Under the pieces are notes generated by a model. That model saw only the letters and a list, made by a program, of their open reading frames with translations. It was not told the origin of the DNA and did not search any database. 39,040 nucleotides of DNA from Flavobacteriales bacterium (lineage in GTDB: Bacteria > Bacteroidota > Bacteroidia > Flavobacteriales_D > Sanyastnellaceae), in contig PKEB01000013.1 of the NCBI GenBank assembly GCA_002863125.1, positions 1 to 39,040 of the forward strand, in the 5' to 3' direction. The translations under genes and the position numbers were made by a program. This document shows, piece after piece, positions 9,601-16,981 of this stretch. Numbering within the stretch: position 1 is the stretch's first letter; every line of letters begins with the position of its first letter.

Positions 9601-11237
9601 GCGACGGATGGAATGGTGCAGTAGCTAATGTGTTCTTCGAGAATAACCAAGTTATTGATAGCTTCACCTTCACAACTGGTAGCTCTGCTTCAACGACAGC
9701 TGTTGCTGAAGCCGATGGTACAGACGACCTCTCACCAGCAGGCGTGTGGTGGACGTTCGCGGGTACAGGTGAATACCACACGTTGAACACGTGCGGTTCT
9801 ATTATCGATACGCGTGTATGGGTGTACTCATCTCCATCTGCGTCTTGCGGAGTGTACGACCTCATCAACGACGTCAACGGCAACCCTGCCGATGTCGCTG
9901 CTTCATTCGAGGGCTGTGGATTCTTCGATCAAGACGACGCTTACGTCGAATTCATCTCTGATCCATCGTTGTACTACTTCGTATATGTCGGGTGGGACCC
10001 ATCGGCGTTCAACGGCAACGGTACGTACCAGGTTGAGTTGACTTGCGACCCTGTGGTCGAAGGTTGTACCATCACTGCGGCTTGTAACTATAATCCTGAT
10101 GTGAACGTTGAAACAAACGAAATGTGTGATTACGTTTCGTGTGCATGCGACGATAACCCAGGTGGTACAACTCTGTTGGTGAACATGTACGACTCGTTCG
10201 GTGACGGATGGACAGGAAGCAACTCTGGTTCTCCCGGTGGATACGAAATCTTCGATGCTGATGGTAACTCCGTTGCTGCGAACTACATCGACAACGCCTT
10301 CTACCAAGTGGATGAAGACAACGTCACTGGTCCGGAATACGGATTGGATGTATTGTGTGTCGACCCAGGTTGTTACACTTATGCGTTCACAGGGGCCTTC
10401 ATTTGGTTCGGTGAGCAGACATGGAGCTTGACAGATGGAGAAGGAAACCCAATCCTCGAAGGAGGCGCGAGCGGTTCTTTGGCTGTTGATATCTACCCCT
10501 TCTCTGCAGGTCCAGACGTCTTGTGTGGCTGCACGGATGACTTCGCTTGTAACTACGATCCGGATGCCACTACAGAAAACGGAACGTGTGAGTACGAAAC
10601 ATGTGCTGGATGTATGGATCCAGAGGCTTGTGATTACGACGAGACTGCGACCATCGATGACGGCTCTTGCTGCTACGGCACATGTGTTACCATCACGATG
10701 GAAGACAGCTTCGGTGACGGCTGGACAGGCTGCGACATTGTAATCACGGATCTCGATGGAAACGTCGTCATCAACACGTCCTTGACTTTGGATAATAGCG
10801 ACGGCTCGTTCTTGCAGGAGGTATACTGCATGGATGCAGGATGTTACATTTTGACAACAGGCGACGATACCTTCAACTCGGAACCTACATGGACGATTTC
10901 AGGTATCTTCGGCGGCGTAGTCTCCGGTGGTGAGCTCTACGGTCCTGAGTACATTAGTGTCGGTGGCAACAACTGTATCGAGGGTTGTGACGTTGCATGT
11001 GCATGTAACTACGATCCAGCTGCGAACATTCTCGTCATCGAGGAGTGTAACTTCGACGATTGTGCAGGATGTACGTATCCTGATGCAAGTAACTACGATT
11101 CAACTGCAAGCGTGGACGACGGAACATGTGAGTTCGACTTGTCGAACCCATGTCCAGCGGACATCAACGAAGATGGTTCTGTAACGACTGCTGACCTCCT
11201 GGTATTCTTGGGAGCGTTCGGTACGGTTTGCGAATAA
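6603..11237 (+). CDS. Giant secreted Cys-rich repeat protein with C-terminal dockerin-like tag
   Basis: This 1544-residue protein starts with a signal peptide ending APAAFAQ (about residue 28). It is built from three kinds of module. First, twelve Cys-rich units of about 21 residues of the form GCT-D-x-x-ACNY...DDGSC, from residue 134 to about 1509. Second, beta-rich modules with a DSFGDGW / SDGMCCSYG acidic loop, possibly Ca-binding, near 97, 365, 1025, 1200 and 1380. Third, three longer modules resembling pre-peptidase C-terminal domains (about 595-735, 740-875 and 905-1150). The end (about 1517-1544) reads PADINEDGSVTTADLLVFLG plus a final Cys: one EF-hand/dockerin-like loop-helix. No catalytic domain is visible. 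Codons favour GGT, AAC and TAC, as in highly expressed genes. It is probably a surface or matrix protein; the role is unknown. Confidence 0.85.
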   Translation: MFNTFKKCCGIVAMFALYFYSAPAAFAQCDANEVTLTLVFDNYPSETGWSITDADGNEVAGAPQGTATESAVACLADGCYTLTMTDQYSDGMCCSYGEGSYTLTDADGNVLASGGDFGASESTDFCFGDAPVSGCTDETACNYNAAATEDDGSCATISMTFTAAGDFFTSETGYNLVNNDTGEIVASMAIGTYGNGATIVEDMCVADNACYYIVVLDDWGDGFTSGEWDLSYNGAAVATGGGNFGTSETSDTFCFGPGCDDPGASNFSPTATSNDGSCEYFGCTDTAACNYNEAATNDDGSCAYQGLTIAITPDNWPGETSWTLVNDSLETVASGDVAGGYLCLPEACYTFTIFDSFGDGICCGFGQGSYTVTDGAGQTLAAGGEFGASEATDFCLPAIIGCTDEMACNYEGANTDDGSCDYSCIGCMDQTAANYDPTATQENEGSCIYCEAGTYVAIVEMYDLGGDGWNGASYFMDSFDGATSVTGTWDDADTYIADVAIDFHCIPLGCYLFTTGGGAADNEIAVVITDQFGTVYGDQVASGYYGPLPPPIGFPSGGWFVDFGLLGTCDFEGCTDPDCFNYNISATVDDGSCICPPPNNEIADAEAVACGMEVSGSLANASDEEGVTGAFAGTVVSTPGVWYEFNADSDYQVFASTCNTPTSISGFADPVGDTKLHVFVYNDEGELEPIVGNDDACGLYSSVAFLAETGQNYYIYVSKFSAFGAGTEFLLDITCEVCDDFPSNDYCADATPQLDDVTFTGSVCCSNPALIPAFGGTVYGVWFTFNSTDLATGLDYDTFYFDLTNVDSGNLSLTIYLDGGDCESIGAFVGCLFTGTCAGSIESFIDLVPNTDYYFFVGTTDPAECGTFEFTTTGIFLGCTDPAADNYLDYANQDDGSCEYSVVPDNDLCENAFDLPCNAGYQEGSMGGATGTGSPVDLGNPCEADETSAYVYAGGGSWDGEVSWNITDAAGNIYSGVAGETWICGMAAGEFTFDGLDSFGDGWNGAVANVFFENNQVIDSFTFTTGSSASTTAVAEADGTDDLSPAGVWWTFAGTGEYHTLNTCGSIIDTRVWVYSSPSASCGVYDLINDVNGNPADVAASFEGCGFFDQDDAYVEFISDPSLYYFVYVGWDPSAFNGNGTYQVELTCDPVVEGCTITAACNYNPDVNVETNEMCDYVSCACDDNPGGTTLLVNMYDSFGDGWTGSNSGSPGGYEIFDADGNSVAANYIDNAFYQVDEDNVTGPEYGLDVLCVDPGCYTYAFTGAFIWFGEQTWSLTDGEGNPILEGGASGSLAVDIYPFSAGPDVLCGCTDDFACNYDPDATTENGTCEYETCAGCMDPEACDYDETATIDDGSCCYGTCVTITMEDSFGDGWTGCDIVITDLDGNVVINTSLTLDNSDGSFLQEVYCMDAGCYILTTGDDTFNSEPTWTISGIFGGVVSGGELYGPEYISVGGNNCIEGCDVACACNYDPAANILVIEECNFDDCAGCTYPDASNYDSTASVDDGTCEFDLSNPCPADINEDGSVTTADLLVFLGAFGTVCE
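7002..11129 (+). repeat. Twelve dispersed Cys-rich GCT...DDGSC repeat units within the giant protein
   Basis: Units of 60-66 bp begin at 7002, 7374, 7446, 7803, 7878, 8319, 9234, 10062, 10527, 10608, 10983 and 11067. Each starts Gly-Cys and most end Gly-Ser/Thr-Cys. The units at 10062 and 10983 are degenerate (ending NEMC and IEEC). Several come as close pairs: 7374/7446, 7803/7878, 10527/10608 and 10983/11067. Two cysteines bracket each unit and many have a third inside, suggesting disulfide-locked acidic loops. Confidence 0.9.
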
Positions 11238-11258
11238 TCGCTTAATATCGAATAGTGA

Positions 11259-11288
11259 AAGGGCTCGGCTTCGGTCGGGCCCTTTTTT
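11259..11288 (+). terminator. Strong intrinsic terminator after the giant repeat protein
   Basis: AAGGGCTCGGC and GTCGGGCCCTT pair over 11 bp, including two G-T pairs, around a TTCG tetraloop. The stem is followed by an unbroken T-run to 11288. It ends transcription of the 6603 gene before the next promoter. Confidence 0.9.
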
Positions 11289-11317
11289 GTTCATGTCTCT
11301 TGCCTGTCGTATCTTAA
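11286..11317 (+). promoter_or_regulatory. Putative promoter TTTG-N20-TATCTTAA
   Basis: TTTG (11286-11289) overlaps the terminator T-run and is followed 20 nt later by TATCTTAA (11310-11317). Transcription would start near 11324, favouring the ATG at 11354 as the start codon. Confidence 0.45.
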
Positions 11318-11353
11318 AATGAGATGGACTACAATAGCGGATACAGCCGAAAG

Positions 11354-13087
11354 ATGCATGTAAGGTGTTTTCTGATGGTGTTTGCAGTTATCATACACGG
11401 CGTTGGATTCGCGCAGCTTGTGGTCGATAGCATTGGCTCCAATTTGGTTTCCGATCATACCGGGGGGTATTTGGGTACAGGAGTGAGCTTTGCTGATTTT
11501 AATGGCGACGGTATTGACGATTTGAGTTTTGGCCACCACAGCGGGGACTTGAAGTTCTACATCGGTGAGAACGATGGTTTCGTCCCTATTGACCTGAACT
11601 TGGAGACGCCGAATGCAGAATCAAAAGGCCTGCTCTGGGCCGATATTGACAATGATGGCGATCAGGATCTATTTACTACGTTCCGTATGGCTCCAAATAA
11701 ACTATGGATCAACCAAGGTGATATGGTCATGGTCGACGTCAGTGCGACGTGTGGTATCGCACAAGACAATCGCCGGAGTTTTGGCCCGGCCTTCGGGGAC
11801 TTTGACAGGGATGGGCTCTTGGACCTGTTTGTATCTACATACGGGTATCCAGTGGATATGCCGCAAGGCAACGAATTGTACCGGAATTTGGGTGATGGCC
11901 AATTTGAAGACGTTACGGAAGCCATGGGGATGGGCGGAATGAATTTGCAGAGTTTTCAGGCATCATGGATAGATGCAGACCGCGACGGCTGGTTGGACCT
12001 GCATGTGGTGCGCGATCGACTTATTTACCCGAACCTGTTCTACCATAACAAAGGATTAGAAACGGGGGAAGCAACATTCGTGGAAGAGGCCGCATTGCGG
12101 GGGGTGGACGTTGCGATCAATTGTATGTCCACGAGCCCGCATGATTTTGATCGCGATGGCGACTTAGATTTGTTCGTAGCCGGGGGGTTGGAGGGCAACG
12201 AACTCCTCGAAAACACTGGCGATGGATTTTACACCAACGTGACGACTGAGCTGGTAGCCATGTATGAGGTGTGCTGGTCGGGTCAATGGTTGGATATCAA
12301 TGCAGATGGCTGGGAAGAACTGCACGTAGCGACAGGCCTAGCGGATTATGTCGATTACCCAGCGGTGTTGATGAATAACCCCAATGAACCGGACGAGTTG
12401 TTTCTAAATGCAGGAGGAAATTTTATGCCGCCGGGTACCTTGTTCCAAGCGGAAAGTACCCTTACATATGCAACGGCCACGGGGGACTATAACGGCGATG
12501 GTTTCATTGATTTTGTGTCCCATAAGATTGGTACGTCACCAGAAATCCGCCAGAGCATCCCCAATGGCAATAACGCCATGCTCATCCTGCTGCACGGCAC
12601 GGAAAGTAATGCTGACGCGGTAGGTTCGAAGATTGAATTGTGGGCCGGATCTGATTACTGGTACCGGGAGACTTATTGTGGAGAAGGCTATCTGGCCCAA
12701 AACAGCCGCTGGGAACACTTCGGCTTGGCGAATCACACAACCGTTGATTCCATCAAGGTCCACTGGCCCCAAGGGTCCATGGAAACGTGGTACAATGTTG
12801 AGGTGCAAGCCACATTGGAACTGACCGAAGGTATTTCATGTGCGCCGAATTGTTTGGGTTGCACGTACCAAGGGGCGTGCAACTATGACCCCGATGCCTC
12901 TACCGATGATGGTTCGTGTGATGTGTCCTGCCTCATCGCCGACTTGGTGTGCGGTACAGGCTTGATTTGGAATCTGGAGACAGCCCAATGCGAAAGTCCC
13001 TGCCCAGCTGATCTCACCGGCGATAATCAGGTGGACGTGGCCGATTTGTTGGTGATGCTTGGTGCGTTTGCTTCGTTCTGCCCCTAA
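11354..13087 (+). CDS. CRTAC1-like beta-propeller secreted protein, paralogue 1
   Basis: This 577-residue secreted protein starts with signal peptide MHVRCFLMVFAVIIHGVGFAQ. FG-GAP/VCBS-type propeller repeats follow, each with a Ca-loop of the form DxDxDGxxDL: DFNGDGIDDL, DIDNDGDQDLF, DFDRDGLLDLF, DADRDGWLDLH, DFDRDGDLDLF, DYNGDGFIDF. Next comes an ASPIC/UnbV domain (GSKIELW, GEGYLAQNSRWEHFGL, DSIKVHWPQG), one Cys-rich GCTYQGACNY...DDGSC unit, and a terminal dockerin-like segment CPADLTGDNQVDVADLLVML. An in-frame ATG at 11324 would add 10 residues before the signal peptide. It is the first of three tandem homologues. Such propellers usually bind ligands or partners; no enzyme motif is visible. 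Confidence 0.85.
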   Translation: MHVRCFLMVFAVIIHGVGFAQLVVDSIGSNLVSDHTGGYLGTGVSFADFNGDGIDDLSFGHHSGDLKFYIGENDGFVPIDLNLETPNAESKGLLWADIDNDGDQDLFTTFRMAPNKLWINQGDMVMVDVSATCGIAQDNRRSFGPAFGDFDRDGLLDLFVSTYGYPVDMPQGNELYRNLGDGQFEDVTEAMGMGGMNLQSFQASWIDADRDGWLDLHVVRDRLIYPNLFYHNKGLETGEATFVEEAALRGVDVAINCMSTSPHDFDRDGDLDLFVAGGLEGNELLENTGDGFYTNVTTELVAMYEVCWSGQWLDINADGWEELHVATGLADYVDYPAVLMNNPNEPDELFLNAGGNFMPPGTLFQAESTLTYATATGDYNGDGFIDFVSHKIGTSPEIRQSIPNGNNAMLILLHGTESNADAVGSKIELWAGSDYWYRETYCGEGYLAQNSRWEHFGLANHTTVDSIKVHWPQGSMETWYNVEVQATLELTEGISCAPNCLGCTYQGACNYDPDASTDDGSCDVSCLIADLVCGTGLIWNLETAQCESPCPADLTGDNQVDVADLLVMLGAFASFCP

Positions 13088-13109
13088 AGATGTAGCTCGA
13101 GACTTTCAG

Positions 13110-13140
13110 TTGGAAATATTGGCATTACGGGTTATTTTTA
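13110..13140 (+). promoter_or_regulatory. Putative promoter TTG-N20-TATTTTTA
   Basis: TTG (13110-13112) and TATTTTTA (13133-13140) are exactly 20 nt apart in the short gap between paralogues 1 and 2. The leader ends in GGTTTCCA one base before the ATG, as it does for paralogue 3. Confidence 0.5.
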
Positions 13141-13177
13141 ATATACCTGTGAGTAATGCAACCAAACTGGTTTCCAT

Positions 13178-14992
13178 ATGCTGCATGCTCAAAAAATAGC
13201 GACGCTCTTCAATTTGTTTCAGCACTCCCAAGGGAGGATGCTGGCGGCTATGTCGCTATTGGGGATGCTCACAGCGTTGAACAGTGCAGCCCAAGCCCCT
13301 TTTGTGGACGTGAGCAATGAGCTGGACATTTGGACGGACCACACGGGTGGTTACCTAGGAGCTGGCCTGAGCATGGCGGACTTCAACGGCGATGGACTGG
13401 ACGATTTGAGCATTGCCCACCATTTGGGCGAACTGCAATTTTACTTAGGCGATGGAGTAGGATTCACTCCACACGATATGGAGCTGCCCTACTACCCACA
13501 CGAAGCTAAGTGCATACTTTGGGCGGACATCGACAACGATGGGGACCAAGACTTGTTCATCACGTACCGATTAGCGGCTAATAAGCTCTACATCAATCAA
13601 GGGGACCTCGTTATGACAGATGTGAGCGCCGAATGCGGCATTGACCAAACTATTCGACGTAGCTATGGTGCGTGCTTCGGTGATTACGACAATGATGGAC
13701 TGCTCGATCTTTTTATTGCTAACTACGTCAGTGGCCAAGATCCGCCGTTCAATGAATTTTATCGTAATCTGGGTAGCGGGAATTTTGAAGAGGTAACTTT
13801 TGACTTTCCGATGGGAGAGCCTCTGCATCAGAATTTTCAGGGCCAATGGGTGGACTTCGATGAGGACGGTTTGTTGGATTTGAATCTCATAAGGGATCGA
13901 TTGTGTTTCGAGAACAAGTATTACAAGCAGACGGAGGACGGTAACTTCTTCAACGATGCGCCCGATATGGGATTGGATTATTCCATCAATGCCATGTGCA
14001 CGGCCACCACGGATTTTGACCGAGATAACGACCAAGACTTGTACATTTCCGCAGGGATGTTTGAAGGCAACCACTTCGTCGTGAATGATGGGACAGGGGC
14101 GTTTGAATTGCACGAACCTGTCGAAGGGGATAGCTTAACTGTCAATCTTACTAGCTGGGCGGGGACGTGGTTTGACATGGATAATGATGGCTGGGAGGAC
14201 CTGCACGTATGCACCGGATTTTCGACCTACACGATATGGCCAGGAGTTTTCGAGAGTTACCCTTCTATACCCGACAAATTCTTCCACAACGAGGGTGGTG
14301 TTTTCTACGAAGATGCTTCCGGATTCTTTGATGTAGCGGCCTTGTCGTTTGCGGCGGTAACGGGTGATTACAACCTCGACGGATTCCCAGATTTGGTTAA
14401 TAACCACGTGGGAGTATACGCCCAAGTGTTAAAAGCCATCCCTAATGATAACGGGTGGATCAAAATCAGGCTTGAAGGCACAGTTAGCAACCGGGACGGC
14501 ATCGGAGCGAAAATCCGCGTGTACCGAAATGGTCTGCTAGGGTACCACATGACCACATGCGGAGAGAATTATTTAGGTCAAAACAGCCGTTGGGAGCACT
14601 TTGGATTAGGTCTTGCGACCGGCATTGACAGCATCACAGTCCATTGGCCCTCCGGTATTCTCGATAAGTACTACTATCTGCAACCTAACCAAAGTCTTGT
14701 CTTTGTGGAAGGGGAAGGGGAGTCTGGGCTGAATCCGTGTGCATTGGGAGCTTGCTCTGGATGCACGTACCCGGAGGCTTGCAATTTCGACAGCAGCGCT
14801 AACGAAGAGGATGGTTCATGTGACTTTTCATGCCTGATTCAGCAATGGGCCTGCGGAGATGGGTTGATATGGGATGCGGCGATAGCTCGATGTGTGCCGT
14901 CGTGTTCGGCTGATCTGAATGGTGATGAAATGGTCGGCGTGGAAGATTTGTTGCTTTTACTGCAAGCCTTTGGAGTTCCCTGCCCCGACTGA
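13178..14992 (+). CDS. CRTAC1-like beta-propeller secreted protein, paralogue 2
   Basis: This 604-residue protein is homologous along its length to its neighbours. The signal peptide is long, with a hydrophobic core AAMSLLGMLTALNSAAQA at about residues 23-40. Propeller repeats carry DFNGDGLDDL, DIDNDGDQDLF, DYDNDGLLDLF, DFDEDGLLDLN, DFDRDNDQDLY, DMDNDGWEDLH and DYNLDGFPDL. The ASPIC/UnbV domain shows GAKIRVY, GENYLGQNSRWEHFGLG and DSITVHWPSG. The tail has GCTYPEACNF...EDGSC, a CGDGLIW...C linker, and the terminal CSADLNGDEMVGVEDLLLLL. The start is supported by the promoter and by a GGTTTCCA leader shared with paralogue 3. An internal ATG nearer the hydrophobic core is an alternative. The function is unknown beyond secreted propeller. 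Confidence 0.85.
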   Translation: MLHAQKIATLFNLFQHSQGRMLAAMSLLGMLTALNSAAQAPFVDVSNELDIWTDHTGGYLGAGLSMADFNGDGLDDLSIAHHLGELQFYLGDGVGFTPHDMELPYYPHEAKCILWADIDNDGDQDLFITYRLAANKLYINQGDLVMTDVSAECGIDQTIRRSYGACFGDYDNDGLLDLFIANYVSGQDPPFNEFYRNLGSGNFEEVTFDFPMGEPLHQNFQGQWVDFDEDGLLDLNLIRDRLCFENKYYKQTEDGNFFNDAPDMGLDYSINAMCTATTDFDRDNDQDLYISAGMFEGNHFVVNDGTGAFELHEPVEGDSLTVNLTSWAGTWFDMDNDGWEDLHVCTGFSTYTIWPGVFESYPSIPDKFFHNEGGVFYEDASGFFDVAALSFAAVTGDYNLDGFPDLVNNHVGVYAQVLKAIPNDNGWIKIRLEGTVSNRDGIGAKIRVYRNGLLGYHMTTCGENYLGQNSRWEHFGLGLATGIDSITVHWPSGILDKYYYLQPNQSLVFVEGEGESGLNPCALGACSGCTYPEACNFDSSANEEDGSCDFSCLIQQWACGDGLIWDAAIARCVPSCSADLNGDEMVGVEDLLLLLQAFGVPCPD

Positions 14993-15013
14993 AGACGTTC
15001 GCAAAGAGCCATA

Positions 15014-15044
15014 TTGGAATTGATGTGCTTCCGCGTTATATTTA
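15014..15044 (+). promoter_or_regulatory. Putative promoter TTG-N20-TATATTTA
   Basis: TTG (15014-15016) and TATATTTA (15037-15044) are exactly 20 nt apart. This gives a leader of about 35 nt to the ATG at 15086. Confidence 0.5.
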
Positions 15045-15085
15045 ATTAATCAGTGTTTTGAAAGTGCTCCTCTCAAGGTTTCCAC

Positions 15086-16981
15086 ATGAATCGTACCTTT
15101 CAATTTGCTTCAAATGGCAACTGGTGGACGTTGCTCTATCGGATGAAGGGTCGCGCCCGATTGTCGGGAGTAATTAGGAAGACTGTTTCTTTCATAGGGG
15201 CGACCATTCTGGCTTTCGGGGGCTATGCACAATTTACCGATGTAAGTAATCAGTTGTCCCTTGCGACCCATCACTATGGCGGGTTCTTAGGTGCGGGTGT
15301 CAGTTTTGCCGATTTCAATGGCGATTACATCGATGACTTGACCTTTGCACATCACGAAGGCAATCTGAAATTCTATGCCGGTACAGGTGATGAATCGGGT
15401 TTTGTTGAGGTAGATTTTGGGTTAAGCGACTACGAGGAGGAGGCTAAAATGGTGCTTTGGGGTGACGTCGATAATGATGGCGATCAGGATTTGTTTGTAT
15501 CGTACCGGCACGCCTCGAACAAGCTTTACCTAAACAATGGGGATGGATTTCTGCAGGACGTCAGCACGACATCAGGACTATCTCAGTCAGAATTCAAGAG
15601 TTTTGGGGCGTGTTTTGGAGATTACAATAACGACGGCTACCTTGACTTATTCGTCAGCAATTACGCAGGCCCTGGTGATACAAACCAACAAAATGAACTC
15701 TACGCGAACAATGGCGATGGAACGTTTACGGAAGTGGCTGCTGCTGCCGGGCTAATCGAAAGTGGAGTGCAGTCCTTCCAAGGCCAATGGACAGATTTCG
15801 ACGGCAATAATTTGCTCGACTTACATGTCATTCGAGATCGTCCGCAATACGCGAATTATTGGTACGAGCAGCAGCCTGACGGGGCGATATTTTTGTTCGT
15901 CGAAAAGGCGGAGCAAATTGGACTTGATATTGGGATTAATTGCATGTCCACGTCGGTCGGTGACTTTGATAACGACTTAGACCCAGACGTTTATCTCACG
16001 GCGTTTCCCGGCGATTTGAATTGGCTCATGATCAATGATGGGTATGGGTTTTTCGGCACAGAAGATTTGAATGGCAATGAGCCAATGAACGATCTGCAAG
16101 TGGATGCTACCTGCTGGGCGGCGAATTGGCTCGATGTCGACAACAACGGATGGGAGGACCTTCACGTAGCCGCCAGCTACAGTGTTTTCACCAATTACCC
16201 GGCTATCCTTGAGATGTTTCCAGATGTGCCAGATGCTTTTTTTTACAATACGGATGGCATGTTTACCGCTTCGGAAGAGGCCTTGTTTCAAACAGAAAGC
16301 ACCCTATCCTTTTCCACGGCAACGGGTGATTACGACCGCGATGGCTTCCCAGACCTTGTCTCGCACTGCGTGGGCGAATTTGCTCAGGTCTTGCGGGGAA
16401 CACCGAATGACAATCACTGGATCAAAGTCCACTTAGAAGGCACCGTAAGCAACCGAGACGGCACAGGAGCCAAAATCATCCTGCATCCGACCACAGGGCC
16501 TTCCCAATTGCGAACAACATATGCAGGAGAGAATTACCTCGGCCAAAACAGCCGGTGGGAAAGTTTCGGGCTGGGCGAAACGGCCTCCATCCTTTCCATG
16601 GAGGTGCACTGGCCAAGCGGCATTGTGACATCCCACAGCAACTTAGCGGTGGACGCCCACTGGGCCCTGAAAGAGGACGGAACAGCCGTGCAACTTTGGG
16701 AACAAACAGTAGACCCATGTGAGACCGGAGGCACCTGTCCCGGATGCACGTATGAAGAAGCATGCAATTATTCTTCAGCAGCGACCTTGGACGACGGTTC
16801 GTGCACGTTCGGCTGCTACGCCACTCCGGCTGCCTGCGGACCGGGAACGGCTTGGGAGGATGCCCTCGAAATGTGTATTGCAGATTCCTCGTGTCCGTAC
16901 GATTTCGACAACAGCGGTACGGTGACCATTGCCGATCTGCTCATCTTCCTGGTGAACTTCAATCAAACGTGCCCGGAGTAG
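15086..16981 (+). CDS. CRTAC1-like beta-propeller secreted protein, paralogue 3
   Basis: This 631-residue protein has an unusually long N-terminal region before the hydrophobic signal core (SFIGATILAFGGYAQ, about residues 35-50). The in-frame ATG at codon 20 (MKGRARL) would give a more ordinary signal peptide. Propeller Ca-loops include DFNGDYIDDL, DVDNDGDQDLF, DYNNDGYLDLF, DFDGNNLLDLH, DFDNDLDPDVY, DVDNNGWEDLH and DYDRDGFPDL. The ASPIC/UnbV region has GAKIILH, GENYLGQNSRWESFGLG and EVHWPSG. The tail carries GCTYEEACNY...DDGSC and the dockerin-like end CPYDFDNSGTVTIADLLIFL. Its last 23 bp overlap, tail to tail, the 3' end of the M28 peptidase gene on the other strand. It is the third tandem copy. 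Confidence 0.85.
   Translation: MNRTFQFASNGNWWTLLYRMKGRARLSGVIRKTVSFIGATILAFGGYAQFTDVSNQLSLATHHYGGFLGAGVSFADFNGDYIDDLTFAHHEGNLKFYAGTGDESGFVEVDFGLSDYEEEAKMVLWGDVDNDGDQDLFVSYRHASNKLYLNNGDGFLQDVSTTSGLSQSEFKSFGACFGDYNNDGYLDLFVSNYAGPGDTNQQNELYANNGDGTFTEVAAAAGLIESGVQSFQGQWTDFDGNNLLDLHVIRDRPQYANYWYEQQPDGAIFLFVEKAEQIGLDIGINCMSTSVGDFDNDLDPDVYLTAFPGDLNWLMINDGYGFFGTEDLNGNEPMNDLQVDATCWAANWLDVDNNGWEDLHVAASYSVFTNYPAILEMFPDVPDAFFYNTDGMFTASEEALFQTESTLSFSTATGDYDRDGFPDLVSHCVGEFAQVLRGTPNDNHWIKVHLEGTVSNRDGTGAKIILHPTTGPSQLRTTYAGENYLGQNSRWESFGLGETASILSMEVHWPSGIVTSHSNLAVDAHWALKEDGTAVQLWEQTVDPCETGGTCPGCTYEEACNYSSAATLDDGSCTFGCYATPAACGPGTAWEDALEMCIADSSCPYDFDNSGTVTIADLLIFLVNFNQTCPE

Noticed and set aside
7002-11129. 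Regular repeats as a CRISPR array or phage tail-fibre gene
   Set aside because: Repeats are protein-coding, irregularly spaced and degenerate at the DNA level. There are no cas genes, phage genes, integrase or att-like repeats around them.
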